Part shown: positions 5,557 to 12,865 of the stretch, in pieces | How positions within the stretch are numbered: the stretch's first letter is position 1 | Layout of the letters: every line of letters begins with the position of its first letter | Source of the DNA: Lachnospiraceae bacterium UBA7060 | GTDB taxonomy: Bacteria > Bacillota > Clostridia > Lachnospirales > Lachnospiraceae | DNA length: 12,883 bases | Assembly: GCA_002493835.1 (NCBI GenBank) | Contig: DLAA01000052.1 | Location: 1 to 12,883 of the forward strand | Reading direction: 5' to 3' | Program-made: the position numbers and the translations under genes | Notes under the pieces: model-generated | The model's database searches: none | Told to the model about the DNA's origin: nothing | The model's input: the letters and a program-made list of their open reading frames with translations, nothing else

Positions 5557-8121
5557 ATGAGTGTTGTACAAAAAATATTCGGAACGCACAGTGAACGGGA
5601 GATCAAGCGTATAAACGGTCTGGTTGATAAGATCGAGGGCATGCGCCCTGAGATGATGGAACTGACTGATGAGCAGATGCGCGATAAGACGAAGCAGTTT
5701 AAGAAAAGACTCTCTGAAGGGGAGACTTTGGAAGACATTCTGCCGGAGGCTTATGCACTGGTGAGGGAGGCGGCCAGAAGAGTTCTCAATACAGAGCATT
5801 ACAGGGTACAGCTGATCGGCGGAATTATCCTGCATCAGGGGCGTATCGCCGAGATGAGAACCGGTGAAGGGAAGACGCAGACCTGCCTTCTTCCCGCTTA
5901 TTTGAATGCTTTGGAGGGTAAGGGCGTGCACGTAGTCACGGTCAATGACTATTTGGCGAAGCGTGATGCAGAGTGGATGGGACAAGTACATGAGTTTTTG
6001 GGTCTCAAAGTGGGTTGTGTTCTGAATGACATGAAACCCGAGGAGCGCAGGGAAGCCTACAACTGTGATATTACCTATGTGACTAACAATGAGCTTGGGT
6101 TTGATTATCTGCGTGACAATATGGTTATATATAAGGAGCAGCTCGTACTCAGAAGCCTTCATTACGCGATTATCGATGAGGTGGATTCGGTACTGATCGA
6201 TGAGGCCAGAACGCCTCTGATTATATCAGGTCAGAGTGGTAAATCTACGAAGCTCTATGAAGCCTGTGATATTTTGGCTAAGCAGCTTACCCGCGGTGAG
6301 GATATGGAGGAGCTGTCCAAGATGGACGCTATCATGGGCGTGGAGCGGGAGGAAACCGGAGACTTTATCGTGAATGAGAAGGATAAAGTGGTGAATCTTA
6401 CAGCGCAGGGAGTTTCCAAGGTAGAGCGCTTTTTCCAGATTGATAATCTGGCTGATCCGGAAAATTTAGAAATCCAGCACAATATTATATTGGCGCTGAG
6501 AGCGCATAATTTGATGTTCCGTGATCAGGACTATGTGGTGACAGACGATCAGGTTATGATCGTGGACGAGTTTACCGGGCGTATAATGCCGGGGCGCCGT
6601 TATTCCGATGGCCTGCACCAGGCGATTGAGGCGAAAGAACATGTGAAAGTGAAGCGGGAAAGTAAAACCCTCGCCACAATCACATTTCAGAACTTTTTTA
6701 ATAAATTTGAGAAGAAGGCTGGTATGACAGGTACTGCGCTCACGGAGGAGAAGGAGTTCCGTGAGATCTATGGCATGGATGTGGTATCCATTCCGACGAA
6801 TAAACCGATAGCCCGCGTGGACCATCAGGATGCTGTGTATAAGACCAGAAAGGAAAAGCTGATGGCGATTCTTCATGCGGTACAGGAGGCGCACGCCAAG
6901 GGACAGCCGGTTTTGGTAGGTACCATTAATATCGATGCGTCTGAGGAGCTGAGCGCGCTCTTTAAGAAAAATGGGTTGGAGCACAAGGTATTGAACGCTA
7001 AGTTCCATGAGATGGAGGCGGAGATTGTGGCGGATGCCGGTATTCATGGCGCAGTCACAATCGCTACCAATATGGCGGGCCGTGGTACAGATATCAAACT
7101 GGATGAGGAGGCGAGAGCGGCGGGTGGCCTTATGATTATCGGTACGGAGCGTCACGAGTCCAGACGTATCGATAACCAGCTGCGCGGCCGAAGCGGACGT
7201 CAGGGAGATCCCGGGGAATCAAAGTTCTATATCTCTCTGGAAGACGATCTGATGAGATTGTTCGGTTCAGACCGGATGATCAGTATGTTCAACGCTCTCG
7301 GTATCCCGGAAGGGCAGGAAATTGAGCACAGCGCGCTGACTAAGGCTATTGAGACGGCTCAAAAAAAGATAGAGAACAACAACTTTGGCATCAGAAAGAG
7401 CCTGCTAGAGTATGATCAGGTGATGAACGAACAGAGGGAGATCATCTATGAGGAGAGAAGGCGTGTCCTCGACGGCGAGAGCATGAGAGATGCCATTTAT
7501 AAGATGATCACGGACATCACGGAGAACTGTGTAGATATTTGTATTGGAGATGATTCTGATTTTGAGGAGTGGGATTATAATGAGCTGAATACCCTGCTGC
7601 TTCCCACGGTGCCCTTAAAGCCTGTGGATGCGTCGCGGGTTTTGAAGCCTAAAAAGAACAGTTTGAAACAGCAGCTGAAAGAGGAGGCCGTGAAGCTCTA
7701 TGAGAGCAAGGAGGCAGAGTTCCCCGAGCCCGAGGCGATCCGCGAGATCGAGAGAGTGATTCTCTTAAAGGTGATAGACAGAAAGTGGATGGATCACATA
7801 GATGATATGGATCAGCTGCGTCAAGGTGCGGGCCTGCAGGCTTATGGACAGAAAGATCCGTTGGTGGAGTACAAGCTGAACGGCTATGAGATGTTTGATG
7901 AGATGACACAAAATATCAAAGAAGAGACGGTTCGTCTTCTCTTCCATGTGCGCATTGAGCAGAAGGTGGAGAGAGAGCAGGTGGCTAAGGTGACCGGAAC
8001 CAATAAAGATGATACTGTGCAGAAAGGTCCGGTGAAACGCGCAGAGGCGAAGGTGTATCCTAACGATCCCTGCCCTTGCGGAAGCGGGAAAAAGTATAAG
8101 CAGTGCTGCGGCAAGAGATAA
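5557..8121 (+). CDS. secA: Preprotein translocase ATPase SecA
   Basis: SecA is the motor that drives unfolded preproteins through the SecYEG channel. The 854 residues are a normal length for clostridial SecA. The order of motifs is complete: MRTGEGKT with Walker A G103-T107; TVNDYLAKRDAEWMG; Walker B DEVD (207-210) followed by SVLIDEARTPLIISG; the preprotein cross-linking region; GMTGTALTEEKEF; IATNMAGRGTDIKL; and the arginine-rich motif ESRRIDNQLRGRSGRQGDPG. The C-terminus carries the zinc-binding tail CPCGSGKKYKQCC with C839, C841, C850 and C851, which contacts SecB-like partners or ribosomes in other bacteria. The ATG has a modest AGAGAAG ribosome binding site. prfB follows after 118 nt, a neighbour pair common in Firmicutes. 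Confidence 0.98.
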   Translation: MSVVQKIFGTHSEREIKRINGLVDKIEGMRPEMMELTDEQMRDKTKQFKKRLSEGETLEDILPEAYALVREAARRVLNTEHYRVQLIGGIILHQGRIAEMRTGEGKTQTCLLPAYLNALEGKGVHVVTVNDYLAKRDAEWMGQVHEFLGLKVGCVLNDMKPEERREAYNCDITYVTNNELGFDYLRDNMVIYKEQLVLRSLHYAIIDEVDSVLIDEARTPLIISGQSGKSTKLYEACDILAKQLTRGEDMEELSKMDAIMGVEREETGDFIVNEKDKVVNLTAQGVSKVERFFQIDNLADPENLEIQHNIILALRAHNLMFRDQDYVVTDDQVMIVDEFTGRIMPGRRYSDGLHQAIEAKEHVKVKRESKTLATITFQNFFNKFEKKAGMTGTALTEEKEFREIYGMDVVSIPTNKPIARVDHQDAVYKTRKEKLMAILHAVQEAHAKGQPVLVGTINIDASEELSALFKKNGLEHKVLNAKFHEMEAEIVADAGIHGAVTIATNMAGRGTDIKLDEEARAAGGLMIIGTERHESRRIDNQLRGRSGRQGDPGESKFYISLEDDLMRLFGSDRMISMFNALGIPEGQEIEHSALTKAIETAQKKIENNNFGIRKSLLEYDQVMNEQREIIYEERRRVLDGESMRDAIYKMITDITENCVDICIGDDSDFEEWDYNELNTLLLPTVPLKPVDASRVLKPKKNSLKQQLKEEAVKLYESKEAEFPEPEAIREIERVILLKVIDRKWMDHIDDMDQLRQGAGLQAYGQKDPLVEYKLNGYEMFDEMTQNIKEETVRLLFHVRIEQKVEREQVAKVTGTNKDDTVQKGPVKRAEAKVYPNDPCPCGSGKKYKQCCGKR

Positions 8122-8126
8122 AGCTT

Positions 8127-8155
8127 CGTATAGGTGATTACCGTATTTTTATACG
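8127..8155 (+). other. Competing short hairpins after secA
   Basis: TATACG/ATACG at the 3' end (8150-8155) can pair either with CGTATA (8127-8132) or with the closer CGTAT (8142-8146, TTTT loop). No T-tract follows. It may mark the 3' end of the secA message; evidence is weak. Confidence 0.3.
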
Positions 8156-8187
8156 ATAGATGATGGCAAATGAATTGTTTAAACGAA

Positions 8188-8215
8188 TTGACAACTGTGG
8201 AGATATCTATAAAAA
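8188..8215 (+). promoter_or_regulatory. Probable promoter of prfB
   Basis: A consensus -35 TTGACA (8188-8193) is followed after 16 nt by TAAAAA (8210-8215) within TATAAAAAT. The spacing is slightly short and the -10 imperfect. Transcription would begin near 8222, leaving under 20 nt before the GTG start, and the AAGAAGGTGA ribosome binding site would lie almost at the 5' end. A palindromic GTTTAAAC (8177-8184) lies just upstream of the -35. Confidence 0.45.
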
Positions 8216-8239
8216 TCTTAGGAAAGAAGGTGACGTTAG

Positions 8240-9344
8240 GTGGTAGAATTGGATAATATGAAATCGGAGCTTTTGACCTATGAAAGCCCCCTGGCGGAAG
8301 TGAGGGATTCACTTTAACTTAGCTGATAAGGCTAAGCGGATTGAGGAGCTTGATATGGAGATGCAGGCTCCTGACTTTTGGGATGACCCGGAGAAGTCAA
8401 ACGCAAAAATGCGGGAGTCGAAGCAGCTCAAGGATGTGGTGGAGACGATGAACGGGCTGAGTGGTCAGTATGAAGATATTTTGGAGCTGATCGAGTTGGG
8501 GTATGAGGACAACGATCCCGCCATTATTCCCGATATTGAGGAGGAACTTGCTTCGTTTAAGGAGACTTTTGAAAATATCCGGATCAGAACGCTCCTCTCA
8601 GGTGAGTATGATAAATATAATGCTATTTTAAAATTAAACGCAGGCGCGGGCGGCACGGAGAGCTGCGATTGGTGCAGTATGCTCTACCGTATGTATACCC
8701 GTTGGGCGGAGCGTAAAGGTTTCACTCTGGATGTGATCGATTATTTGGACGGCGACGAGGCGGGTATCAAGTCTGTGACCTTCCAGATAAACGGCGAAAA
8801 TGCTTATGGGTATTTGAAATCTGAGAAAGGTGTGCACAGGCTGGTACGAATTTCTCCGTTCAATGCTCAGGGTAAGAGGCAGACTTCTTTTGTATCGCTT
8901 GACGTAATGCCGGACATTGAGGAGGATGTGGATGTAGAGGTTAAGGATGAGGATATCCGCATCGATACCTATCGAAGCAGCGGCGCAGGCGGACAGCATA
9001 TTAATAAGACCTCTTCAGCTATCCGTATTACGCATTTCCCGACAGGAATTGTGGTGACCTGTCAGAATGAGCGCAGTCAGTTTCAAAATAAGGACAAGGC
9101 AATGCAGATGTTGAAAGCGAAGCTGTATATGTTGAAGCAGGAGGAGAATGCGGAGAAGCTCTCTGGGATCCGCGGCGATGTAAAAGAGATCGGCTGGGGG
9201 AACCAGATTCGTTCTTATGTGATGCAGCCTTACACTATGGTGAAGGATCATCGGACCAATGAGGAGTCTGGTAATGTGGACGCGGTGATGGACGGTGCGA
9301 TTGATCCATTTATCAATGCTTATTTAAAATGGATTAACAGTTAA
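8240..9344 (+). CDS. prfB: Peptide chain release factor 2, made by +1 frameshifting
   Basis: RF2 reads UGA and UAA stop codons and triggers peptide release. Frame one starts at GTG 8240 (preceded by AAGAAGGTGA, 8224-8233), runs 25 codons to CTT 8312-8314 and meets TAA 8315-8317. A +1 shift skips T8315 and continues with AAC 8316 to the stop at 9342-9344, giving 367 residues. Joining the frames restores N-terminal homology (AEVRDSL then NLADKAKRIEELDMEM and APDFWDDPEKSN). In the joined protein SPF, the stop-codon reading motif, is 205-207 and GGQ, the catalytic motif, is 250-252, identical to E. coli numbering. Residue 246 is Ser. The unshifted open frame alone (ATG 8355, 329 aa) would lack the N-terminal 38 residues. 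A terminator follows. Confidence 0.95.
8298..8318 (+). promoter_or_regulatory. prfB programmed frameshift site with UAA stop and hairpin
   Basis: The slippery codon CTT (8312-8314) is followed by TAA C (8315-8318) instead of the usual TGA C. The stimulator is only GAGGG (8302-8306); pairing GAGG with 16S rRNA would leave 6 nt before CTT, against 3 nt in the classic AGGGGG-NNN-CTT layout. AAGTGA (8298-8303) and TCACTT (8309-8314) form a perfect 6 bp hairpin with loop GGGAT, ending exactly on the slippery codon. The frame change itself is certain from the protein homology; the mechanism is inferred. Confidence 0.85.
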
Positions 9345-9420
9345 AATCTATTTGTGGATTAAAACGGTATATATGTCAGGTGGGTCGATAAATTGTCTGA
9401 CTTGACTGTGAGGTGTTTTT

Positions 9421-9451
9421 CGGGGAGACGGCAGCTGATCTCCCCGTTTTT
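9421..9451 (+). terminator. Rho-independent terminator of prfB
   Basis: CGGGGAGA (9421-9428) and TCTCCCCG (9439-9446) form a perfect 8 bp stem with a 10 nt loop, followed by TTTTT (9447-9451). It separates the housekeeping block from the AT-rich module. Confidence 0.92.
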
Positions 9452-9587
9452 ATGTACACAGGAATCCTAATGAAACATGTCAGCAAGCTGACGTATGTCC
9501 GGCGCGGTGAGCAGGGAAGAGGAATCTTCCTTTCTCTTTAATGATAAATATCAGGGAAGAATTCTATTAAAAACTTTTGAGTATTGC
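9452..9587. other. Intergenic boundary before the AT-rich module
   Basis: The gap between prfB and the next gene (9345-9727) has no gene that I can support. After the prfB terminator it holds a hairpin GTCAGC-AA-GCTGAC (9479-9492) with outer ACAT/ATGT, a hairpin GGAAGA-GGAA-TCTTCC (9515-9530) followed by TTTCTCTTT that may be a weak terminator, and a 9 bp direct repeat CAGGGAAGA (9512-9520 and 9552-9560). Base composition turns AT-rich at about 9535-9560. The repeat could be an insertion scar, but no integrase or clear att site is seen. Confidence 0.45.
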
Positions 9588-9621
9588 TTGACTTGGTAAA
9601 GTTAGAATGATATTTTATAAT
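9588..9621 (+). promoter_or_regulatory. Overlapping promoters of the restriction-modification module
   Basis: Two offset pairs fit: TTGACT (9588-9593) with TATTTT (9611-9616, preceded by TG at 9608-9609), and TTGGTA (9593-9598) with TATAAT (9616-9621). Both have 17 nt spacers. A further candidate near the gene is TTATTA (9677-9682) with TATGAT (9700-9705), also 17 nt, with TG at 9697-9698. Confidence 0.55.
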
Positions 9622-9626
9622 ATAAG

Positions 9627-9663
9627 AACATATGTTTTTGCAATAAAGTCCAAATATGTCCAA
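9627..9663 (+). promoter_or_regulatory. Candidate operator sites for the HTH protein
   Basis: A 10 bp palindrome AACATATGTT (9627-9636) lies at the predicted transcription start. Downstream GTCCAA occurs twice as a direct repeat (9648-9653 and 9658-9663), exactly 10 bp apart, so both copies face the same side of the helix. Excisionase-type proteins often bind direct repeats. Binding here is inference. Confidence 0.35.
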
Positions 9664-9727
9664 GAAATGCCCTGAATTATTAAAAAAATTTTTATGTGTT
9701 ATGATAAATCCAGTATGGAGGTAAATA

Positions 9728-9901
9728 ATGAGCACCGAGATTTTAACAATTTCACAAGCAGCAGAGTATTTGCAAGTATGTGATAAAACGATAAGAAGAT
9801 TGATTTCGAATAAGAAACTTTCGGCTTCTAAGATAGGTGGATCATGGCGAATTAAAAAAAGTGATATAGATGATTATTTAAATGAAACAAAAAATAAATA
9901 A
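9728..9901 (+). CDS. Excisionase-family helix-turn-helix protein (57 aa)
   Basis: This small protein is a single MerR/excisionase-type winged HTH domain (HTH_17 class). The signature is ILTISQAAEYLQVCDKTIRRLI, then KLSASKIGGSWRIKKSDIDDYL: a helix-turn-helix followed by the wing with G-S-W-R-I and the closing aromatic/acidic helix. It covers nearly the whole protein, so it should act as a DNA-binding factor without an enzymatic domain. GGAGG (9717-9721) is 6 nt upstream of ATG 9728. It ends 16 nt before the nuclease-methylase gene and is most likely co-transcribed with it, which suggests a role as controller of the restriction module, comparable in position to C proteins though from another HTH family. 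Alternatively it is a leftover excisionase of a mobile element, but no integrase is present here. Confidence 0.88.
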   Translation: MSTEILTISQAAEYLQVCDKTIRRLISNKKLSASKIGGSWRIKKSDIDDYLNETKNK

Positions 9902-9917
9902 AGTGGAGGAAGGCATA

Positions 9918-11777
9918 ATGGCAATTGAACAATATACAGAAAGCTTAACTTTAAAAGAAATGAAATGTACAATTGGAGAAAATCAGTTTGGCTATGTTTT
10001 TCCTCAGGGAGATGTTTCTAGTGTAGATAAAATTGAAGAGCTTCTTAAAAAGGCTGGAGGAAAACCAAAAGAGTGTGAATTGGGTGATTATACCCAAGGG
10101 GGAAATGGAAAAGCAAAGCCGGAATATATAATTACGTTTAACGATGATATACACACTATAATAGTGGTTGAGTGTAAAAATACAGCTAAAAAGCATTGTA
10201 GTGCAGGGTTGAATAAACCGAGTGGATTTGCTGTAGATGGAGTTTTGTATTATGCGAAATTTTTAAAACAAGAATATAATGTAATTGCGATTGCGGTAAG
10301 TGGAACGAATGTGGCTAATATGAAAGTGGATACATATTATTGGCAGCGGGGGCAGGAACAGTATTCATTACTAAAAAAGGCAAAAGATATCATTTTAGAG
10401 CCTAAGAATTATATTGAGTTAATCAGAGGTAATAAGCTAAAAAAAGCATACTCATTAGATGAAATTAGGAATACAGCTATTGATATGCATAATTCGTTGC
10501 GAGAAATAAAAGTTACAGAAGCACATAAGCCAATTTTTATTGCAGGAATATTAATTGCGTTGAATGATGAAGATTTTTCAAAAAGCTATTCAGTGTTAAG
10601 TTCATATAAGTTGGTAATGCAGAATATTCAAAATGCGATTGAAAATGTGCTTAAAGATAGTGATATAAAAAACAGTAGGATAAATTATATTAAGCAAGTA
10701 TTCAGTACACTTCAAGACAATACAAAGTTCGCAGAAATACCACTAGGGCATTCTAAGTCTATTACATGGTACATAGAGCAATTAGAGATGAAAATTAAAC
10801 CTATGATGGATTATGCAGATAGTACCGTGGATGCATTGGGAGTATTTTATCATGAGTTTATTAAGTATTCCGGTGGCGATGGAAGTGGATTAGGAATAGT
10901 TTTAACTCCGCAGCATTTAACAGAATTTATGTGTGATTTGGCTGGAGTTAATAAAAATAGTCGTGTTGTTGATATATGTTGTGGCTCAGGATCTTTCTTA
11001 GTTACAGCAATGAGTAAAATGTTTAAGGAGGCTAATCCTGAGGAAGTAGAAAATATTCGTAAAAATGGTTTATATGGAGTGGAATTTGATGATGGTCTTT
11101 ATACATTGGCTATTGCCAATATGATTATTCGTAAAGATGGAAAATCTAATATCTATAAAGGAGATTGTTTTAATACCAGTATAACAAGGGAATTAAAAGA
11201 AAAAAATATAAATATCGGATTAATAAATCCACCATACTCGCAAAAAGATGTCGCCGAACTGGAATTTGTGGAACATTTATTAGAGATACTTACGGTAGGT
11301 GGAATAGGTGTAGTTGTAGTTCCTATGAGTTGTGCAATTGGTACAAAATTTAAAGATGTTAGGGAGCGTTTGATGAAAAAAAATACACTGAAAGCTGTAT
11401 TTTCAATGCCGGATGATATTTTTTATCCAACGGCTACGAATGTATGTGTTATGGTATGGGAAGCACACACTCCACATGACTCACAACAAGAAACATTCTT
11501 TGGATATTGTAAAGATGATGGGTTTGTAAAACGAAAAAAATTGGGAAGAATAGATGCTTTAGGAAAGTGGAAAGAAATTGAAAAAGAATGGTTGAATCTA
11601 TATAGAAATAAGGATGTAGTAGATGGGTTATCAGCAAGGCATTGCGTTGAATATGGCGATGAATGGTTATGTGAAGCATATATGCAAACGGATTATTCAA
11701 AATTATGTCAGGAAGATTTTCAACAAACAATTAATGATTATTTAGCATATTTAGTAAAGAGTGGTGTGAAAAGATGA
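9918..11777 (+). CDS. Fused restriction nuclease / N6-adenine methylase, BcgI A-subunit type
   Basis: The 619-residue protein joins two activities. Residues about 1-135 form a PD-(D/E)XK-like nuclease domain: PEYIITF (68-74) and IIVVECKN (81-88) with E69, E85 and K87 as probable metal-binding residues. Residues about 295-560 form a gamma-type N6-adenine methylase: motif I VVDICCGSGSF (350-360) binds S-adenosylmethionine and NPPY (437-440) is the catalytic motif IV. The C-terminal part may dock the specificity subunit. Size and domain order match BcgI A (637 aa), a Type IIB enzyme that cuts on both sides of a bipartite site. I chose ATG 9918 because GGAGGA (9905-9910) is 7 nt upstream; the earlier ATG 9882 lies inside the HTH gene and has no ribosome binding site. 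No separate HsdR or helicase is seen. Codons are AT-rich, unlike secA or prfB. Confidence 0.85.
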   Translation: MAIEQYTESLTLKEMKCTIGENQFGYVFPQGDVSSVDKIEELLKKAGGKPKECELGDYTQGGNGKAKPEYIITFNDDIHTIIVVECKNTAKKHCSAGLNKPSGFAVDGVLYYAKFLKQEYNVIAIAVSGTNVANMKVDTYYWQRGQEQYSLLKKAKDIILEPKNYIELIRGNKLKKAYSLDEIRNTAIDMHNSLREIKVTEAHKPIFIAGILIALNDEDFSKSYSVLSSYKLVMQNIQNAIENVLKDSDIKNSRINYIKQVFSTLQDNTKFAEIPLGHSKSITWYIEQLEMKIKPMMDYADSTVDALGVFYHEFIKYSGGDGSGLGIVLTPQHLTEFMCDLAGVNKNSRVVDICCGSGSFLVTAMSKMFKEANPEEVENIRKNGLYGVEFDDGLYTLAIANMIIRKDGKSNIYKGDCFNTSITRELKEKNINIGLINPPYSQKDVAELEFVEHLLEILTVGGIGVVVVPMSCAIGTKFKDVRERLMKKNTLKAVFSMPDDIFYPTATNVCVMVWEAHTPHDSQQETFFGYCKDDGFVKRKKLGRIDALGKWKEIEKEWLNLYRNKDVVDGLSARHCVEYGDEWLCEAYMQTDYSKLCQEDFQQTINDYLAYLVKSGVKR

Positions 11778-12703
11778 AACTAAAAGAATTATTTGACGTT
11801 GAGATATGCAAAAATCACATACCATTATCATTTGCAAAGGATAATCCCGGCACAGTCCCGTATGTTACCACAACGGCATATAATAATGGAATTGAGTGTT
11901 ATGTGGATTATCCTGCGCAATATACAGGAGGAAAAATAACTGTTAGCAAGGATGGTGACAGTGCAGATGCATTTGTTCAGTTTGTTCCTTTTTGTGGAAA
12001 CGAAAAAGTTATGGTGCTAACCCCTAAAAAACGATTAACGGATAAAGAGTTATTATTTTATTCTCTTTTGATTAATAGAAATAAATATAAATTTGGATAT
12101 GGCAGAAAATGTTCAGTTACTAGATTAAAAGAAATAGAATTAATGGATTTATGTGATTTACCTCATTGGTTATATAATATTGAGATTAAGCCTATAAGAA
12201 CTGAAATTAACAAAAGCATGTCTGTATTCAAAGAGGAAGACTGGAAAGAATATAAATTAGGAGAATTATTTGAGTTAAAAAAAGGTAAAAGATTAACGAA
12301 AGCAGACATGTTTTTAGGGCAGATAAATTATATTGGAGCAATCAGTGAAAATAATGGAGTTCGTGAAAAAATCGATACTGAGACGACATGGGATCCAAAT
12401 TGTATAACTGTTAATTATAATGGTAGTGTAGGAGAAGCCTTTTATCAAATAGAACCATTTTGGGCATCTGATGATGTAAATGTTTTGTATGCAAAAGATT
12501 TTTGGAAATTAAATCAATATATTGCGATGTTTATTATAACAGTGATAAAAGCTAATAAATATCGCTTCGGGTATGGTAGAAAATGGACTTTGGAAAAGAT
12601 GAAAGATACTATGATAAAGTTACCAAATAAAAAAGATGGAATGCCAGACTTTGAATATATGGAAAGGTATATAAAGACATTACCCTATAGTGACAGAATA
12701 TAA
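11774..12703 (+). CDS. Specificity subunit with two target recognition domains, BcgI B / HsdS-like
   Basis: This 309-residue subunit should provide DNA recognition for the nuclease-methylase. It consists of two related halves. Half one (about 1-150) has KELFDVE, YVTTTAYNNG, KYKFGYGRKCSVTRLKEIEL (104-123). Half two (about 158-300) has KLGELFELKKGKRLT, YIGAISENNGV, KYRFGYGRKWTLEKMKD (262-278). The FGYGRK copies at 107-112 and 265-270 mark the internal duplication, typical of HsdS target recognition domains separated by helices. It fits the BcgI B subunit (341 aa) in size. Its ATG overlaps the methylase stop as ATGA (11774-11777), with no strong ribosome binding site, so it is probably translated by coupling. 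The bound sequence cannot be read from the gene; a split site with two half-sites is expected. Confidence 0.87.
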   Translation: MKLKELFDVEICKNHIPLSFAKDNPGTVPYVTTTAYNNGIECYVDYPAQYTGGKITVSKDGDSADAFVQFVPFCGNEKVMVLTPKKRLTDKELLFYSLLINRNKYKFGYGRKCSVTRLKEIELMDLCDLPHWLYNIEIKPIRTEINKSMSVFKEEDWKEYKLGELFELKKGKRLTKADMFLGQINYIGAISENNGVREKIDTETTWDPNCITVNYNGSVGEAFYQIEPFWASDDVNVLYAKDFWKLNQYIAMFIITVIKANKYRFGYGRKWTLEKMKDTMIKLPNKKDGMPDFEYMERYIKTLPYSDRI

Positions 12704-12711
12704 TTTTGATG

Positions 12712-12757
12712 TTGAATAGTGGATAATTATAGGATAGATACTTTATCAATTGCAATT
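12712..12757 (+). promoter_or_regulatory. Possible promoter and palindrome after the specificity gene
   Basis: TTGAAT (12712-12717), a 17 nt spacer and TAGATA (12735-12740) could be a weak promoter. A 10 bp palindrome AATTGCAATT (12748-12757) follows where a repressor could bind. In an AT-rich region such matches arise easily. Confidence 0.3.
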
Positions 12758-12790
12758 AAGTGAGTTTTACTTGGCGAGGAGAATATCAAT

Positions 12791-12865
12791 ATGGATGAAT
12801 TAAGATTAGATTTGAGTAATTGTTATGGAAATCAAAAAATGAATACATCTATAGATTACTCGTAA
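12791..12865 (+). pseudogene. Well-initiated reading frame that stops after 24 codons
   Basis: ATG 12791 has a strong GAGGAGA ribosome binding site (12776-12782) 8 nt upstream, so translation should begin here. The frame encodes a peptide beginning MDELRLDLSNCYGNQ and ends at TAA 12863-12865. The beta-strand pattern L-x-L-x-N-C-Y-G resembles, from memory, the first strand of some SMC/AAA-type ATPases found beside restriction genes, which continue into a Walker A motif within about 20 residues. After the TAA the same frame stays open to the window edge (TVDSAY), while both other frames stop soon. This suggests a nonsense mutation at codon 25 of a larger gene, but a genuine small peptide is equally allowed by what is visible. 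Confidence 0.4.

Noticed and set aside
8240..8317. prfB as a frameshifted pseudogene
   Set aside because: The stop falls exactly at codon 26 after CTT, as in the classic recoding site, and the rest of the protein is intact with all motifs.
9452..9587. Mobile element ends or tRNA att site
   Set aside because: No tRNA, integrase or inverted terminal repeats were found; only a 9 bp direct repeat, which can occur by chance.
9882..9917. Earlier ATG for the nuclease-methylase gene
   Set aside because: It lies inside the HTH gene and has no ribosome binding site; ATG 9918 has GGAGGA at 7 nt.
9918..12703. Classical Type I restriction system
   Set aside because: There is no HsdR with helicase motifs in the window, and the methylase carries its own nuclease domain, so a Type IIB-like reading fits better.
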